DNA of 64,000 nt from Ceratotherium simum simum. Lineage: Eukaryota > Chordata > Mammalia > Perissodactyla > Rhinocerotidae. The DNA is taken from the NCBI RefSeq assembly GCF_000283155.1, contig NW_004454229.1, positions 6,199,439 to 6,263,438 of the forward strand, read 5' to 3'. The notes beneath the pieces are model-generated. The model ran no database searches and was not told the origin of the DNA. It saw only the letters and a program-made list of their open reading frames with translations. Position numbers and translations under genes: made by a program. Every line of letters starts with the position of its first letter. The stretch's first letter is position 1. Below, piece after piece: positions 23,268-55,255 of the stretch.

Positions 23268-24089
23268 AGAAACCCAGGTATTTTTTATAATATCTCAAAG
23301 ACTTATGTAGGGGTAGCTTCCCTGATTACAAGTAACTGGAGGCTCCCTTATGATCCTGAGGTTCCAGGGAGAGAGGGGGTTAATGCCCTCCCAGCAATCC
23401 ATTCCAGGTTAAGCCCACCAATGTGCAGATTTACATGAGGAAGGTTATCTGTGAGATCAGAAGCCATTTTTTTTTTCAGTGAAAGCTGGGAGTCTGGAGA
23501 CTACAGGAGAAGGCACAGCCAGCTTATAAATCTGCAGTGTCTGGGGCTCTGGATGGCCCCTCTCGTTGGCAAAGCAATTGATGCTTCTGCCAGGGAGGCT
23601 CCAAAGAAACTGTTCACCACTATCTCATTTGGAGACTTGACACCCAAATGGAAGCGCTGACACCCAAGTTTATAGATGTGAGCAAAGCACGGCAGTGTCA
23701 CATCTGTGTAAATCAGGATGGGAATTCAGCAAGGGCCCCAAGGGTCAGACTCTCCTCAGACCCCAGCTTCTGACTCTCTGAAGGTTTACAGCGCCTGGGA
23801 CACTTGGTTTGGAGCCTTCATAACCACAATATAACGAAAGAACTGAAGTCCCAGCTCAGGAAACAGGCTGAGAGCCCCTCACCAGGTTGATGTGGGGTAT
23901 TCTGGGCCAAGGCAGAGACTCAGGTAACTGTTGCCATTGTGTTCTCTACCTCTGTCGCCTCCTGCTGGGCTCAGATTTTCTTGTTCTCAGTGATGTGAGC
24001 CCACATGGCATCACTGTGTCCCAATCAACAGCCTATGTCTTTGCCTTCCCAAAAGCCAAGGGAAGCTGACTCCTCTTTTCAGAAAAACA

Positions 24090-24375
24090 GGTAACTGATT
24101 GCTTCTGCTCAACCTTCAGGACCTGGATCAAATGAGCCCCTCTGTGTGAAGCCTTCCCCCCAGGCCACAGGAGTCACTGCTTCTGTTCTCCCACAGTGCT
24201 CATCAATCCACAGCTTGGCTGTGGTGCTTCTCACACAGCATGGTCATTATCTGTTTAGCCGTTTTGCCCATGGACCAAGGCTCCTTGAGGCAGACTGTAC
24301 CTGACTGTCTAGGTCCCAGTGCCTGGCCCACAGAGGCCAGAGAGTAGCCTCAAATAAACATTGAGTGAGAGACTA
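24090..24375 (+). mobile_element. L2 3'-end fragment
   Basis: GTGTGAAGCCTTCCCCCCAG, GGCTCCTTGAGGCAGACTGT and CAGTGCCTGGCCCACAGAGG in L2 order. Confidence 0.65.
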
Positions 24376-24889
24376 AATGATGATCCAGGACTCAGCGAGC
24401 CAAGGCACCTCTGGTAAAAGCCCACCTCCTGACTTTTGCCTTCATCCTATAAAGGGTCACCTCCACCCCACCCAACATTAACTGAGCACTCGCTCTGTCT
24501 GTGCCAGGCGGGCATCAGACCAAGCACCAGGGAGTCCGAGTCAAATAAGACTCAGTCCCTCCCCCACAGACCGCAATCAAGGAAGAGACCCACCATGCCC
24601 TAGGGCCTTCTCTGCTAGCAGTCAATGGAATCCATCTGCTGGACGAGCTGAACAAGCATGTAGACAATTACACCATAATACAAACAAGCTACCACATGCT
24701 CATCCCAAGGCAGTAAGCTCCAAAACCAATCCACTAAGATAGCGGAAGGAAAATATTAGAACTTCTATTAATATTTATTTTTCATCAAAATATAAGGAAT
24801 TAAGCTTTAATAGTTATTATATGGATTGACAATGGTGTATGTAAACACTTCCAATATATACATATCACTACGGGTGTGTGCTTGTGGCA

Positions 24890-25552
24890 GACAGATTCTA
24901 AAATGGCCTCCACACAATGTATATATGTATCAAACCATCACGATATATATTTTAAATATCTTACAATTTTATTTGTCAATTACACCTTAATAGAGCCTTA
25001 AAATAAAATAAAACAAAAAATGGCCTCCAATGATCCCCGTCTCCAGGCATTCATGCCCGTGCGTAATCCCCTTCCCTTGAATGTGGGCAAGACTTGTGAC
25101 TTGCTTCTAATCAAAAGGTGATAGGTGTCATTTCCATGATCACGTTACATAGACTATAACTTCCATCTTCCTAACAGACTTTCTGTTGATTATCCTCATG
25201 TATGGCCTCAATGAAGTAAGCCACCATATGGAGAGGCCTATGTGGCAAGGAACTGAGGGCAGCCTCCAGCTGACAGTCATCAAGGAGGTCCTCAGTCTAA
25301 CAGGCCCCAGGGAAGTGAATCCTGCCAACAACCATGTGAGCTTGGAAGAAGATCTTTCCCCAGTCCAGCTTTCAGAGGGGACCCCAGCCCAGGCCAACAC
25401 TGAGTGCAGCCTTGTGAGAGAACCCGAAGGAGAGAACCAAGCTAAGCGATCCCAGACTCCTGACCCACAGAAACTGTGAGGTAATAACTGCGTGTTGTTT
25501 AAGCTGCTAAGTTTGTGGTAACGTTGTCAGGCAGCGATAGATAATTAATATA
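24890..25552 (+). mobile_element. MLT1-type MaLR LTR (solo)
   Basis: Starts TGTGGCAGACAGATTC TAAAATGG, contains GCAAGACTTGTGACTTGC, GGCAAGGAACTGAGGGC and CCTGACCCACAGAAACTGTG, and ends near GATAGATAATTAATA. About 75 bases of AT-rich sequence (24935-25010) interrupt the 5' part. No internal region, so a solo LTR. Confidence 0.7.
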
Positions 25553-25703
25553 GTCCTCAAATGCTTAATTGACAGGTGTGCAATCAAACAAGTGTGGAGA
25601 CCTCTGAACAAAAGCATGTCTAGACCAGCAAATGTGGGCTCCAAAAGAAGGCCAAAGGCCAGCAGGGGGAACCTGCAAATTTTGGTGGTAAAAAGAACAT
25701 CAG

Positions 25704-25947
25704 CCTGGGGGCTGGCCTGGTGGCGAAGTGATTAAGTTTGCGCACTCTGCTTCGGTGGCCCGGGGTTCGCAGGTTCAGATCCCGGGGGGGGACATATGCA
25801 CCGCTTGTCAAGCCATGCTGTGGCAGCATCTCATATAAAGCAGAGGAAGGTGGGCATGGGATGTTAGCCCAGAGCCAATCTTCCTCAGCAAAAAGAGGAG
25901 GACTGGCAACAGATGTTAGCTTAGGGCTAATCTTCCTCACAAGAAAA
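25704..25947 (+). mobile_element. ERE SINE, long-tail type
   Basis: Begins CCTGGGGGCTGGCCTGGTGG; duplication aaaagaacatcag at 25691-25703 and 25948-25960. Confidence 0.92.
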
Positions 25948-25999
25948 AAAAGAACATCAGTCTCAAAAGTGGGAAAGTGGAAAAACCTCAGGAATTGGC

Positions 26000-26140
26000 T
26001 CCCCAACACCTGGGTTTGAGTCTCAGCTCTGCCTCTAAGAGGTAGGTGATCTTAGTCAACTCAGACTTATAAGCCCAGCTTCCTCATCTATACAGTGGGG
26101 TCAACAAGGCTGGTAAGAGTGGCCAATGAGAGTGATCCAG
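26000..26140 (+). mobile_element. MIR fragment
   Basis: GGTTTGAGTCTCAGCTCTGCC followed by CTTCCTCATCTATACAGTGG. Confidence 0.65.
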
Positions 26141-26589
26141 AAAACGTTTTGTAAAATGGGATGTGATATACACATCAGCCAGCTTCTTTATTGTAAAAAG
26201 AGGAGCGAAGCCCATGCTCTCTCCAAGGGCTCTGACTTCTTGATTCTAACATTGCATACCCACGTAAAGGGATGAAGGGGGGAAGGCGGGCTGTGACATT
26301 TACAATACTTCCCTACTCATTCCACTGGGCAGGGTGACTATCTTACCAACAAGGCCACCGGAGGGGCCATTGTTTGGCCAATCACATTTTGTCAGCTCTC
26401 AGGGACTGCAACCTAAATTCCTCAACTAAGAGGGAAAATCTCCATTTGTTTTACAAAAAGGAAATAAAGGGTCAAGGTAAAGTCAGTGAGAACCACCAAG
26501 TTTCAACACAAATTACTGACCCACTCTCAGAGGGGAGGAGCTTTGGTTCTATTACTGAGCACCTTAACCACGGGCCAGGAACTTTTATA

Positions 26590-26790
26590 AGAGGATCTCT
26601 AATCTTCACTACAATCTTACAGTATAGGCTGTATCATCCTTAGTTCATAGTTAAGTTAGCTGAGGCTGAGAGAGAGTAAGCCCTTGCCCTAGGCACACTG
26701 CTAGTACACGGCAGGGCCAGGATTTAATTTTAATTCTATTTGACTCTAAAGGCCCTGGTCTTTGCACCACACCCTGTTGCTCTGGGAGAC
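26590..26790 (-). mobile_element. MIR, minus strand
   Basis: Minus-orientation landmarks: GCTGAGGCTGAGAGAGAGTA and GGCAGGGCCAGGATTTAA, ending near TTTGCACCACACCCTG. Confidence 0.7.
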
Positions 26791-26864
26791 AGCAGCATGG
26801 GCAGAAAGGTCCGAGTCAAAGTTCTTGGCCCACAGGGAGATCATGTGCAGAGTGTGGCTTCATT

Positions 26865-27540
26865 CATTCATTCCACAAATATTTACTGAGCACCCACTGT
26901 ATACCAGGTCATGTGGTGGGCAATGAAGATGCAGAGTAACACCCATTCCTTGTTCAAATGGAGCTGAGTCTAATGGGGGGACACACCAGTACACAGAGGA
27001 CTAATGAATGAATAAACAAGTGAACGAATGGACAGGCAGATGGACACACAGACAGTGAACGATTAGTGTTTCAAGCACCATTAGAGTGATGTATAATACA
27101 AGGTGTAATGGGATGACAAGGTAAGTGATGACTGTTGGAAAGGAAGGAACATTCAGACAACTGGAACAGCAAGTGCAAAGGCGTGACGTGTTTCAGCAAC
27201 GGCAAGACGTTCAGCACGGCTGCAGCCTTGACATACTGTGGAGGTGTAACAGGGAGGAATGGAACAAGCCATGGAGGAACCAGGTCTTTTTCCTGTACTC
27301 TGACCCAGTGAACTAACCACTGACATTGGACTCATCCAAGAGGCCCTGGGAACAAACCAGGCATGAGAATTTGTAAGCTTTGGAGAACCCCATGAATAAT
27401 TCAAGAGAGGTCACACTCAGGGGTCTGAGGCCAGCCTGAGAAGTCACAGAGACACTGGAGAAAACCACCAGGACTGTAATCAAATGGAACAAACCCATAT
27501 TGTGTTGCTGGGAAGGGGACAGGGAGTAGAGGAGAGGGGA
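26865..27540 (+). repeat. Old repeat, same family as 18340
   Basis: AATATTTACTGAGCACCCAC, CATTCAGACAACTGGAACAG and GCAAGTGCAAAGGCGTGACG. It overlaps the candidate YIPF1 3' UTR. Confidence 0.45.
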
Positions 27541-27802
27541 TGTTGGGACCACAAGGTAGGACCTCCTCTTACAGAAGAGTCTAAGAGCTCATGTTGCCCA
27601 GATCTCTAAAGCCAGATCAGGTGGATTTCACAACTGAAGCCTTCAACAAGAGGGAAACACAAACACAGACACACGTGCACACACACTCCACTAAACTGTG
27701 CAGACAGAACAAAGGGTCTGGCCCTCTCTGCTCTTGATGCACCTGCCCACTTCACTGTACCACACATCAAGAAGATAAAAGTATCATTTCTTACTTTCCT
27801 TT

Positions 27803-48184
<20,382 letters not shown>

Positions 48185-48534
48185 CCAGCCAGCGGGCCTT
48201 CTCCCAGTTACTACGAAGGAAATTTGCAGAGATCTGAAAGGGAAAAATAAAAAAACTTAATAGGACACCAGAATAAAATATCTGCTAACACATCTTATTT
48301 CAGCTTTAGAAATGGGACTGCTGTCCCTTGCCTCCTGTTTCAGTGGGCTTTGCTAGGTTTATGTAAAGATAACCATTTAGCATCAGATATTATTAAAACT
48401 GGTATACAAAGAAACTAATTGGGGAGGGTCCAAAAGTTCCATCCAATTTCACCCATCATGTGTTTAGGGACCAGGTGCTGCCTGGAGATGGAGGGATGAG
48501 GAAGGCGGGCTGGGGTTTGAGAGAGGAGGCTGTG

Positions 48535-48790
48535 AGGGCAGTGAAGAGCAAAGGCAGTCCAGCCCAGCCAGCGGTTACGGGCACAGGCTCTGGGGTCAGA
48601 CAGACCTGGGTTTGATTACCGATTCTGCTGCTTCTCGTTGTGAGACTGTGGGCTTCTCGGGGCCTCAGTTTCCTCATCTGTAAAACGGGTTCATAATGGC
48701 ACCTACGCACACGGTGTTGGGGGCCATTAAATGAGACGGGGAGTGTAAGGTGCTTAGTGCACAGCCAAGCAATTAGTAGGCGCTGGGGTG
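48535..48790 (+). mobile_element. MIR abutting the YIPF1 CpG island
   Basis: CACAGGCTCTGGGGTCAGAC, GGCCTCAGTTTCCTCATCTG and AATTAGTAGGCGCTGGGG. It lies in YIPF1 intron 1 on the opposite strand and ends where CpG density rises. Confidence 0.8.
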
Positions 48791-48799
48791 ATGGCGACC

Positions 48800-49335
48800 C
48801 CGCAACCCGGGGCACCCTGAGCCCAAAAAGGTCTGGGGAAGAGCCGCCCAGGCAGCACAGGCAGTGCTGTAGGGGAGGAGCTGGGCAGTGTTCCAGCGGG
48901 AGGAGCTGGGCCGCCGCGGCCCGGGCGGGCAGGAGGTCCCAGGCCCTCTAGTCCCGGGCCAGCCCCGCAGACCCGGCCGCCTCACCTCGCAGGGCTCGGC
49001 GTCCAACCGGCCCGGGAAGGCTCGGGCCTCAGGTGCTACGCGCAGGTTCCGGTCCTGCCGAGGCGCCGGAAGCCGGAGATCCGGGGGCGGGAGCCCCCCT
49101 CCCCCGCCTCCTCCGGGCAGAGCCCCGCCTCCTTAAAGAGACAGCCGCGCCGGGAGACGAAGCTTCCGGAGACCTCAGCGGGCGGCGGCCTCCAGAGCCC
49201 GCTCCCTCCGCCGCCCCTCCCGAGGGCGGGGCTCGGGCTCTTAAAGGGACAGGCGCAGCCCGGCGGAGAGGCCCGGGGCTGAGAGGGTCCCTCTCCGCTC
49301 GCCTCCACCGAGGGCGGGGCGGGGGGTGGGGAGCG
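48800..49335 (-). promoter_or_regulatory. YIPF1: YIPF1 CpG-island promoter
   Basis: Very GC- and CpG-rich block containing GGGCGGGG and CCGCCC (Sp1-type) boxes. It surrounds noncoding exon 1 and stops abruptly at about 49335. There is no TATA box. The island extends about 200 bases beyond the presumed start, so divergent transcription on the plus strand is possible, but no plus-strand gene is recognised there. Confidence 0.8.
48986..49110 (-). other. YIPF1: YIPF1 noncoding exon 1 (5' UTR; upper boundary estimated)
   Basis: Inside the CpG island a good donor (CGAG then GTGAGG) lies at 48986/48985 on the minus strand, 752 bases upstream of the exon 2 acceptor. This is the only strong donor I see in the island in the right position. 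The transcription start is not identifiable; the upper limit given is a guess. No ATG between the exon 1 donor and the exon 2 ATG is obviously better than the one chosen. Confidence 0.6.
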
Positions 49336-49884
49336 CAGAGAATTCTCAAGAGTGTGGGGTTTTCTTTCTGTTTGTTTATACCTCTTTTCTTATTGAAATA
49401 TAAAATAGTGTAACAAAGGATGATTGTCAAAAGAAAAAAGTCATCAATCCCCCGCGTTCCTTTTGGCCATAAAAATTTAATTAACCGGTGAGGGAGTGAA
49501 TGAGTCCATTACTTCCTGAGTTTGTGAATGAATGATCGAGGCAGGATGACGTCTGTTCATGTGGACACCCCCGGCAAGTGGTGATTTGTCCCTTCACTCC
49601 CGCGACCGTCTGCCTTATGCCCCTTGTTGGGGGGTGGGGGGCGGTAGGGGTTGGCCTCACTCACCCCGGTGTCCCCCAGGGCGTCGGACCGCCACCTTCA
49701 ACGGCAGGGGCCCGCCCAGTAAACACGGTGGAGTTGCACCGGGTGGCCCTGGTGAGGAACTCTGCCCTGCCTCCAGCCTTTGCCTGGTTGACGCCTGCAC
49801 AGCCACAGCCCTGAGAGTTGGGTGGCATTTCCTCTCCTAGGAAAGCCTGCCGTCGCCTCCCAGGACTTCTTTGCTCCCATAGTC

Positions 49885-50030
49885 CCGCGTCAATTGTTAT
49901 TGTTTGCCCATCTTTGCCAGCCTGTGAGTGCTTTCAGGGCAAGGATCAGCAATGATTCTGGTCTCTGGGTCCCCAGTGCCCAGCCCAAGGCCAAGCACGC
50001 GATGTTGCTCACTGAAAGCTAATTGTAGAG
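49885..50030 (+). mobile_element. L2 3'-end fragment
   Basis: GTGAGTGCTTTCAGGGCAAG and GTCCCCAGTGCCCAGCCCAA. Confidence 0.6.
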
Positions 50031-50145
50031 TGAACAAGTTCTGGCTGGCTGAGCAGCAGAAGCCAAATTCACCTCTCACACAAGGTGGAACTGGTCACTG
50101 GCCTCGCCACACTGGGCCCTTGTGGTCAATCGGAAAGACTTTACA

Positions 50146-50190
50146 TCTGACTAATAATAATAATCTGACTAATAATAATAATAATAATAT
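50146..50190. repeat. (TAA)n microsatellite with duplicated lead-in
   Basis: The string tctgactaataataataa occurs twice in succession, followed by more TAA units. Confidence 0.9.
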
Positions 50191-50224
50191 ACATGCACAC
50201 AGTGTATTTATCGAACTGCCATCA

Positions 50225-50325
50225 TGATCAGGTTTTATGCATGCAGGATCTCTAGTTTTCAGAACAATCCTGACAGCTTGAGGTGATTGTCCTCATTCTA
50301 AAGAGAAAGCTGATGCTTAGAATAC
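50225..50325 (-). mobile_element. MIR fragment, minus strand
   Basis: AGAACAATCCTGACAGCTTG and TAAAGAGAAAGCTGATGCTT; short and diverged. Confidence 0.5.
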
Positions 50326-51158
50326 GTGCATGGTACTTTGGATGAATATGTACCAGGACTGAATCTCAGTGCGCAAATTCAGGTGTGCAAGTGTTTCAAA
50401 CACCTCTTATGCCCCATTTCAGACTCTCTTGGCCTCGCCTGCTGCTTCTTTCCCCACCACCGATCTTATTCCAGCTTCAGCAGGTATAACCTAAGTGAGC
50501 TTCACTTACAGCTCGTGCTTCAGGCTTCTCACCCTCTGCATCGGGGCTGCGTCTGGATATCATGGGGTCATGGGACTGCTGGCGCCACTCAGCACCAGGA
50601 CAGGTGCAACCCAGAAGTGCTGGGGCGGGCAGTGGTTAAATCTGTGACCAACGGAGTCAACAACTGATGAATACATGCTTCTCTCTTTCCCCTCAGATAG
50701 ACTCTCCTCACATATTTCATATAGCTTTCAAACTCTCTTGCAGGGTCAAGCAACCACGTGCCTTTGCAAGTGGCCAATTGATAACGCATCCTTGCAATGG
50801 CTGTCCTTCCTTCTCTGCTTTACAATCCCTGTCCTTCACTCCTGGTCTTTGGACTCACACTTGCTAACAAAGGACTCAGATGAGGAACCCACACTAAGGC
50901 ATATTGGTACCAAGAGTGGCCCCAGAAAGCAGCCCTCAAGGTAGAATTCTGGAACTAGGCTGCTCACCAGTCAGATGGCAACAAGAACTCCATTGCTAGT
51001 GGTAAGTGTGTGCCGGGGGGGAGGTGATGACACCTAGACTATGTATTTCTTCGCTTGGAAACAGAAGTAAAAGTTATATTGATATTAGTTATAATGATAT
51101 TTAAATTTTGGCTCAGAATGAGACAGAATCAAAGATAACTGTCCTGGTTTAACTAAAA

Positions 51159-51353
51159 CAGTGATTCTCAGCCGGGAGCTATTTTGCACTCAGGGAATAT
51201 TTGGCAATGTCTGAAGACATTTTTGATTGTTGAGACATGTGGGGTGCTACTGGCCAAGGTGCTTCTAAACATCCTACAATGCACAGGATAGCCCCCCACA
51301 ACAGAGAATTATCTAGTCCAAAATGTCAATGGTGTCAAATCTGAAAAACTCTG
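51159..51353 (+). mobile_element. MER5A-like hAT-Charlie element
   Basis: Begins CAGTGATTCTCAGCC, contains TTTGGCAATGTCTGAAGAC and ATCCTACAATGCACAGGAT, and ends with the inverted end AAAAACTCTG. Typical 190-base nonautonomous DNA transposon. Confidence 0.8.
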
Positions 51354-51864
51354 AGCTCAATTGCTCAGATTTCCTTAACTTGTCTGCCCAAGTATGGTAA
51401 GGGAAGTGAGCCCAGCCAATGATGCTAAGCAGACGTCTACTGCTCTGAGGGGGAAATGAACCGATGAGAGAGAGAACCACTCTCTTAGAATGGGGGAAGA
51501 ATGAGGGGGGAAGGGAACCTTCCCTTGAGGGACCAAGTCTTGCTCTGATGAACAGGGATGGGGGTTGGAGAGGACACTCTGAAAAGTATGAGCCTTGGTT
51601 AGAGGCTGCGTGTGATCCTGACTGAGTCCCCTGGCTTTCCTCGGAGAGGAGAGCTGGCAACCACACAGCTGAGCCATGCTCCAGAAAGCGTCTCCAGCAC
51701 CCCATGAGAGACACCCATCCCAAGGAGAAGGCTGCTGGCGCTGTGGGGGCATCTCACCCTGGCTCCAGGGGTCACAGATGAGGGATGAGCAGTTGGTACC
51801 ACTTTAATCTTTTTCTTTTGGAATCTCTAACAAATAGTCCTCTTTTCCTTTTTTTATGTGCCTG

Positions 51865-52255
51865 GTATTAAGGGTGTGAAAAAGAAAAAAGTAAACCTCA
51901 TTTAAAATGGAGTGGGGAGGCCAGAAGGGGGAGCCCTCAGGCAATTACAGACCCCAACAGGAAGGTGTCAATAACAGACTACAACAGGAAGAATCTCCTT
52001 GCCCAACAACAAGCCCAGCCAATGGGAAACCCTTATCCCTCTGAACTAGCACTTTCCTCCAATGGACTTTCCTTCATAACAACCCCTCCCAACCTCCTCC
52101 TTTTCTCTATGAAGTAACATTCCTCTCCTTTGCTGAACTTGCCTGTGGCTTTTGCTACAGCTTGCTTGTGTGAGTTGCAATTCCTCTGTTATTCTGAATA
52201 AACCCATTTTGCTGGTAAAATAACTAGCTGTTTTATTTTTGCGGACAAGATGGAC
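51865..52255 (+). mobile_element. LTR-like remnant (class I-like)
   Basis: AAGCCCAGCCAATGGGAAAC, a TATGAAGTAACATT promoter-like region, AATAAACCCATTTTGCTGG (poly(A) signal region) and a following GTAAAATAACTAGCTG. The layout fits a solo LTR; boundaries approximate. Confidence 0.5.
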
Positions 52256-53040
52256 TAAGATTCTTTGAAGCCAATGTGTGGGTGAGGGAGAACTGGAATG
52301 GGCTGCCTGCACATTGCTCAGGGCAGTCCAGAGCTATCTTGCAACAAACAGGACACAAAAGTCATATATGTTCTCCCCAACCCCCCGCTAAAATTTGGTT
52401 ATAAAAATTTGTAAGCAAACTACATATATTTTAAAAGACAAAGCAAGAGACGTCAAAGACTTTGAAAACTGAGTGGACAGTCTCAGATACCCAATAGGTA
52501 GAGGTGCCTGGGAGACAAGGTGAAGGACATGGGCTGGGGCCCTTTCCCTCAGCTTGGCCAGCACCCTGTTGGATGCCCCCTCTGGTGGAGAGGTGAAGTG
52601 GTTGGGCCTTGGTGGTACAGCAGGTGGAGTTCAGTGGTGTGCTGGAGCATGCTGGAGTGTGCTGAACCAACTCATGAGAGCTGGTTGCTAAATTTTCAGG
52701 AATTCTGTGAGCCAGTTATTAAACCCAGCCATTATTAAAAATTAAATTATATAAACTTACAATTAAATTATATTAACGATAAAAAATTATATGAACAATA
52801 GAGATGATAATATGCAAAACATCACTAAATATTTCTCTACATTTTGCTATTATCTGGGCTCTTGAGGTTATGTCTATTTTACACATACAGTGTGCTTCTG
52901 AGCATCTCTTCCCAACTCTGCATACATAGTAACAGTACATTGGTAGCTTAAAATCAGCAATGAGGGAATTATTTACATCACAGAAATTGGCAAATGCTAC
53001 ATGTCTGGGGTTGATTTATTGTTATGTTAATTGTCTAGAT

Positions 53041-53258
53041 CAGTGCTGGCAATCTTTTTCTATAAAGGCCAGAATAGTAAATATTTTCAGCTTTGTGCAC
53101 ACAGTCTGTTGCAATTACTCAACTCTGCAGTTGTCGCACAAAGGCAGACGTAGGCAAAAGTATCAATGAACAAACAGGCTGTGTTCCAATAAGGCTTTAT
53201 TTATAAAAATAGTCAGGGGGCCAGATTCGGCCCATAAGGCACAGTTTGCCAACCTCTG
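53041..53258 (+). mobile_element. Nonautonomous hAT-type DNA transposon
   Basis: CAGTGCTGGCAATCTTTTTC at one end and GTTTGCCAACCTCTG at the other form inverted ends. 8-base flanks gtctagat and atctagat differ at one base. Internal GGCTTTATTTATAAAAATAG. hAT elements make 8-base duplications, which fits. Confidence 0.75.
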
Positions 53259-53283
53259 ATCTAGATTTTAAAAAGTGATGGAG

Positions 53284-53492
53284 GGCCAGCCCCGGGGCTT
53301 AGCAGTTAAGTGCGCACGCTCCGCTGCTGGCGGCCCAGGTTCGGATCCCGGGCGCATACCGACGCACCGCTTCTCCAGCCATGCTGAGGCCACGTCCCAC
53401 ATACAACAACTAGAAGGATGTGTAGCTATGACATACAACTATCTACCTGGGCTTTGGGGGAAAACATAAATAAATAAATAAAATTATAAAAA
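53284..53492 (+). mobile_element. ERE SINE, short type
   Basis: Perfect 13-bp duplication aaaagtgatggag at 53271-53283 and 53493-53505. Inserted just beside a hAT element. Confidence 0.93.
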
Positions 53493-54236
53493 AAAAGTGA
53501 TGGAGAAAATGTTAAAGTGAAGATTAAATATAAAAGTGTGTGTTGTATTTGTAGTAGTAATATTGTGAGTACCACAAAAAATTGAGGCAGAATTCAAGTA
53601 TCTGAAAACAAGTTCCTCATATCATGAACGAATGAGTGAAATTCTGACGTACGTCTTAATCTTTTTCCTTTTCATTTTCCCCTTAATGGAAAATGTTAGC
53701 CAACATTCATGTCCAAACTATCCTGTTCGTCAATTCCAAACATAGGTGGGCTACAGAAATAAGAGTTTGGCAAAAATCAGTGAAAGCATTCTGTGAGAAT
53801 CAATTGGCTATATGGAATTTGCAATAAGGAATACTGTATATTTTATTGTTATTTGTAAATTATTTACTGCACATCCTTAATATCAGTAAAATTTATAATA
53901 AACTTAAGTATGGATATAGGCTTTTTTACCCCCAGAGAACCAGTGGTTAAACATTTATGTTCAGGCCCAGGTCTCTCATCAAAGTCCACATTACTCCTCC
54001 TTCTCTGGCTAGGGGGACAAACAGAGAGGCTTGAGGGAGCCCAGTGCTCTCCGGATCTCAGCCATCCAGGACCACCACCGTGATTTCTGCCATACCTGAG
54101 AACTACCTGCAACTACACCATATTATTTATGTAGTACCTTTGAACAAAAATTGACAAAAGGTTAATGTCTTGGCTTTGCAAATATCATATCCCAATCTGC
54201 ATTTGTTGGTTAACTCTGTCTATAATGTCCTTTTTT

Positions 54237-54438
54237 GTTTTTTTGTGGGTTTTTTTGGTGAGGAAGATTAGCCTTGAGCTAACATCTGTGCCAATCTTCC
54301 TCTATTTCATACGTAGGATGCTGCCACAGCATGGCTTGATAAGCAGTGTGTGGGTCCTTACCCGGGATCTGAACCTGTGAACTCCGGGTCACTGGAGCGG
54401 AGCACGTGAACTAAACCACTACGCCACTGGGCCAGCCC
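54237..54438 (-). mobile_element. ERE SINE, long-tail type lacking one block, minus strand
   Basis: Contains one AGCTAACATC block instead of two. Duplication tataatgtcctttttt at 54221-54236 against tatagtgtcctttttt at 54439-54454. Inserted in L1 sequence. Confidence 0.92.
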
Positions 54439-55055
54439 TATAGTGTCCTTTTTTTCCCTACAAAAATTCTTAATTTTGATTTAGTCAAATCCATCAATTT
54501 TTTCCTTTCTCATTTGTGCTTTTCAGGTCTTATTTTAAAAGCTCCATGTTGACAAAGTTATTCTCTAGTATTTTCTTCCATTAGTTTTATGGTTTTACTT
54601 TTTCAATTTTTAGGTCTTTAGTCCCTCTGGAGTTTACTTTTGAATATATTTTCTCCATGATTTTCCCACTAATTCATCTTTTCACCACCAATCTGTGGTG
54701 TCATCTCTATAACATATATCAGTTCGGATAGATAGATAGTTAGATCATCTTTTTTTTCCTTCTGTCTCTGTACCATTACCATACTATTTTTTAAATTACT
54801 CTGGCTTTGTTTTATTTTCTTGTGTTCTTATTTTGTAAAATTTTCTTAGCTTTTTATGAGTCTGTATTCTTCCATATAACTTTGAGATATTTTTGTTAAA
54901 TTTTTGTGTTGGAATTTTATTTGGAAGAATATTGAATTTATAGATTTACAGATTAACTTGGGGATACTTGACATCTTTAAATAGACATCCCACTCCTGAT
55001 ATGTTTTTCCCATGATTCAAATTTTCCTTTATATCCTTCAATTGAGTGTTTATAT

Positions 55056-55255
55056 ATATATATATTTTTCTTTTTGCTGAGGAAGATTCGCCCTGAGCAA
55101 ACATCCGTGCCAGTCTTCCTCTATTTTGTATGTGGGACGCTGCCACAGCATGACTGACGAGTGGTGTACGTCCACCCCCCGGGATCCGAACCTGCAAACC
55201 TGGGCCACCAAAGCAGAACACACCAAACTTAACCACTAGGCCTCAGGACCAGCCC
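55056..55255 (-). mobile_element. ERE SINE, long-tail type lacking one block, minus strand
   Basis: Perfect 13-bp duplication tgagtgtttatat at 55043-55055 and 55256-55268. Inserted in the same L1 as the 54237 copy. Confidence 0.92.

Larger units (their letters stand above)
5642..27802. other. NDC1-YIPF1 intergenic region, unassigned remainder
   Basis: Outside the elements listed separately, I see no gene. Unassigned stretches: 6240-6760 (unique), 7400-8100 (a 65-base MIR-like scrap at 7820-7885), 9085-9905 (unique), 10510-11000 (L2-like scrap near 10600), 11215-11860 (T-rich), 12760-13550 (C/T-rich), 14530-15000 (AT-rich), 15840-16260, 17170-17860, 18010-18330, 19120-20040, 21220-21420, 22280-22965 (ends in a GGAA-rich run), 23280-24090, 24380-24890 and 26140-26590. 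Confidence 0.6.
26187..27802 (-). other. YIPF1: YIPF1 3' UTR candidate and possible poly(A) signals
   Basis: The first canonical AATAAA on the minus strand below the stop codon is at 26192-26187. Two overlapping ATTAAA variants lie at 26734-26723. The intervening DNA is old repeat and a MIR, so the true 3' end is uncertain; it may use one of the ATTAAA variants or a weaker signal nearer the stop. Confidence 0.35.
49336..54236. other. Region upstream of YIPF1, unassigned remainder
   Basis: Between listed repeats, 49340-49880 is partly GC-rich island shore; 50330-51150 may be an unnamed old repeat; 51360-51860 and 52260-53030 show nothing recognisable; 53510-54220 is AT-rich with no feature. 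No DIO1-like exon was found. Confidence 0.5.

Noticed and set aside
25186..25479. 97-codon plus-strand frame
   Set aside because: It begins at ATT and lies wholly within an MLT1-type LTR.
49029..49430. Several overlapping frames of 78-133 codons near the YIPF1 CpG island
   Set aside because: Stop-poor GC-rich DNA gives long chance frames. Products are Pro/Ala/Arg/Gly-rich, and no splice or family evidence supports them.
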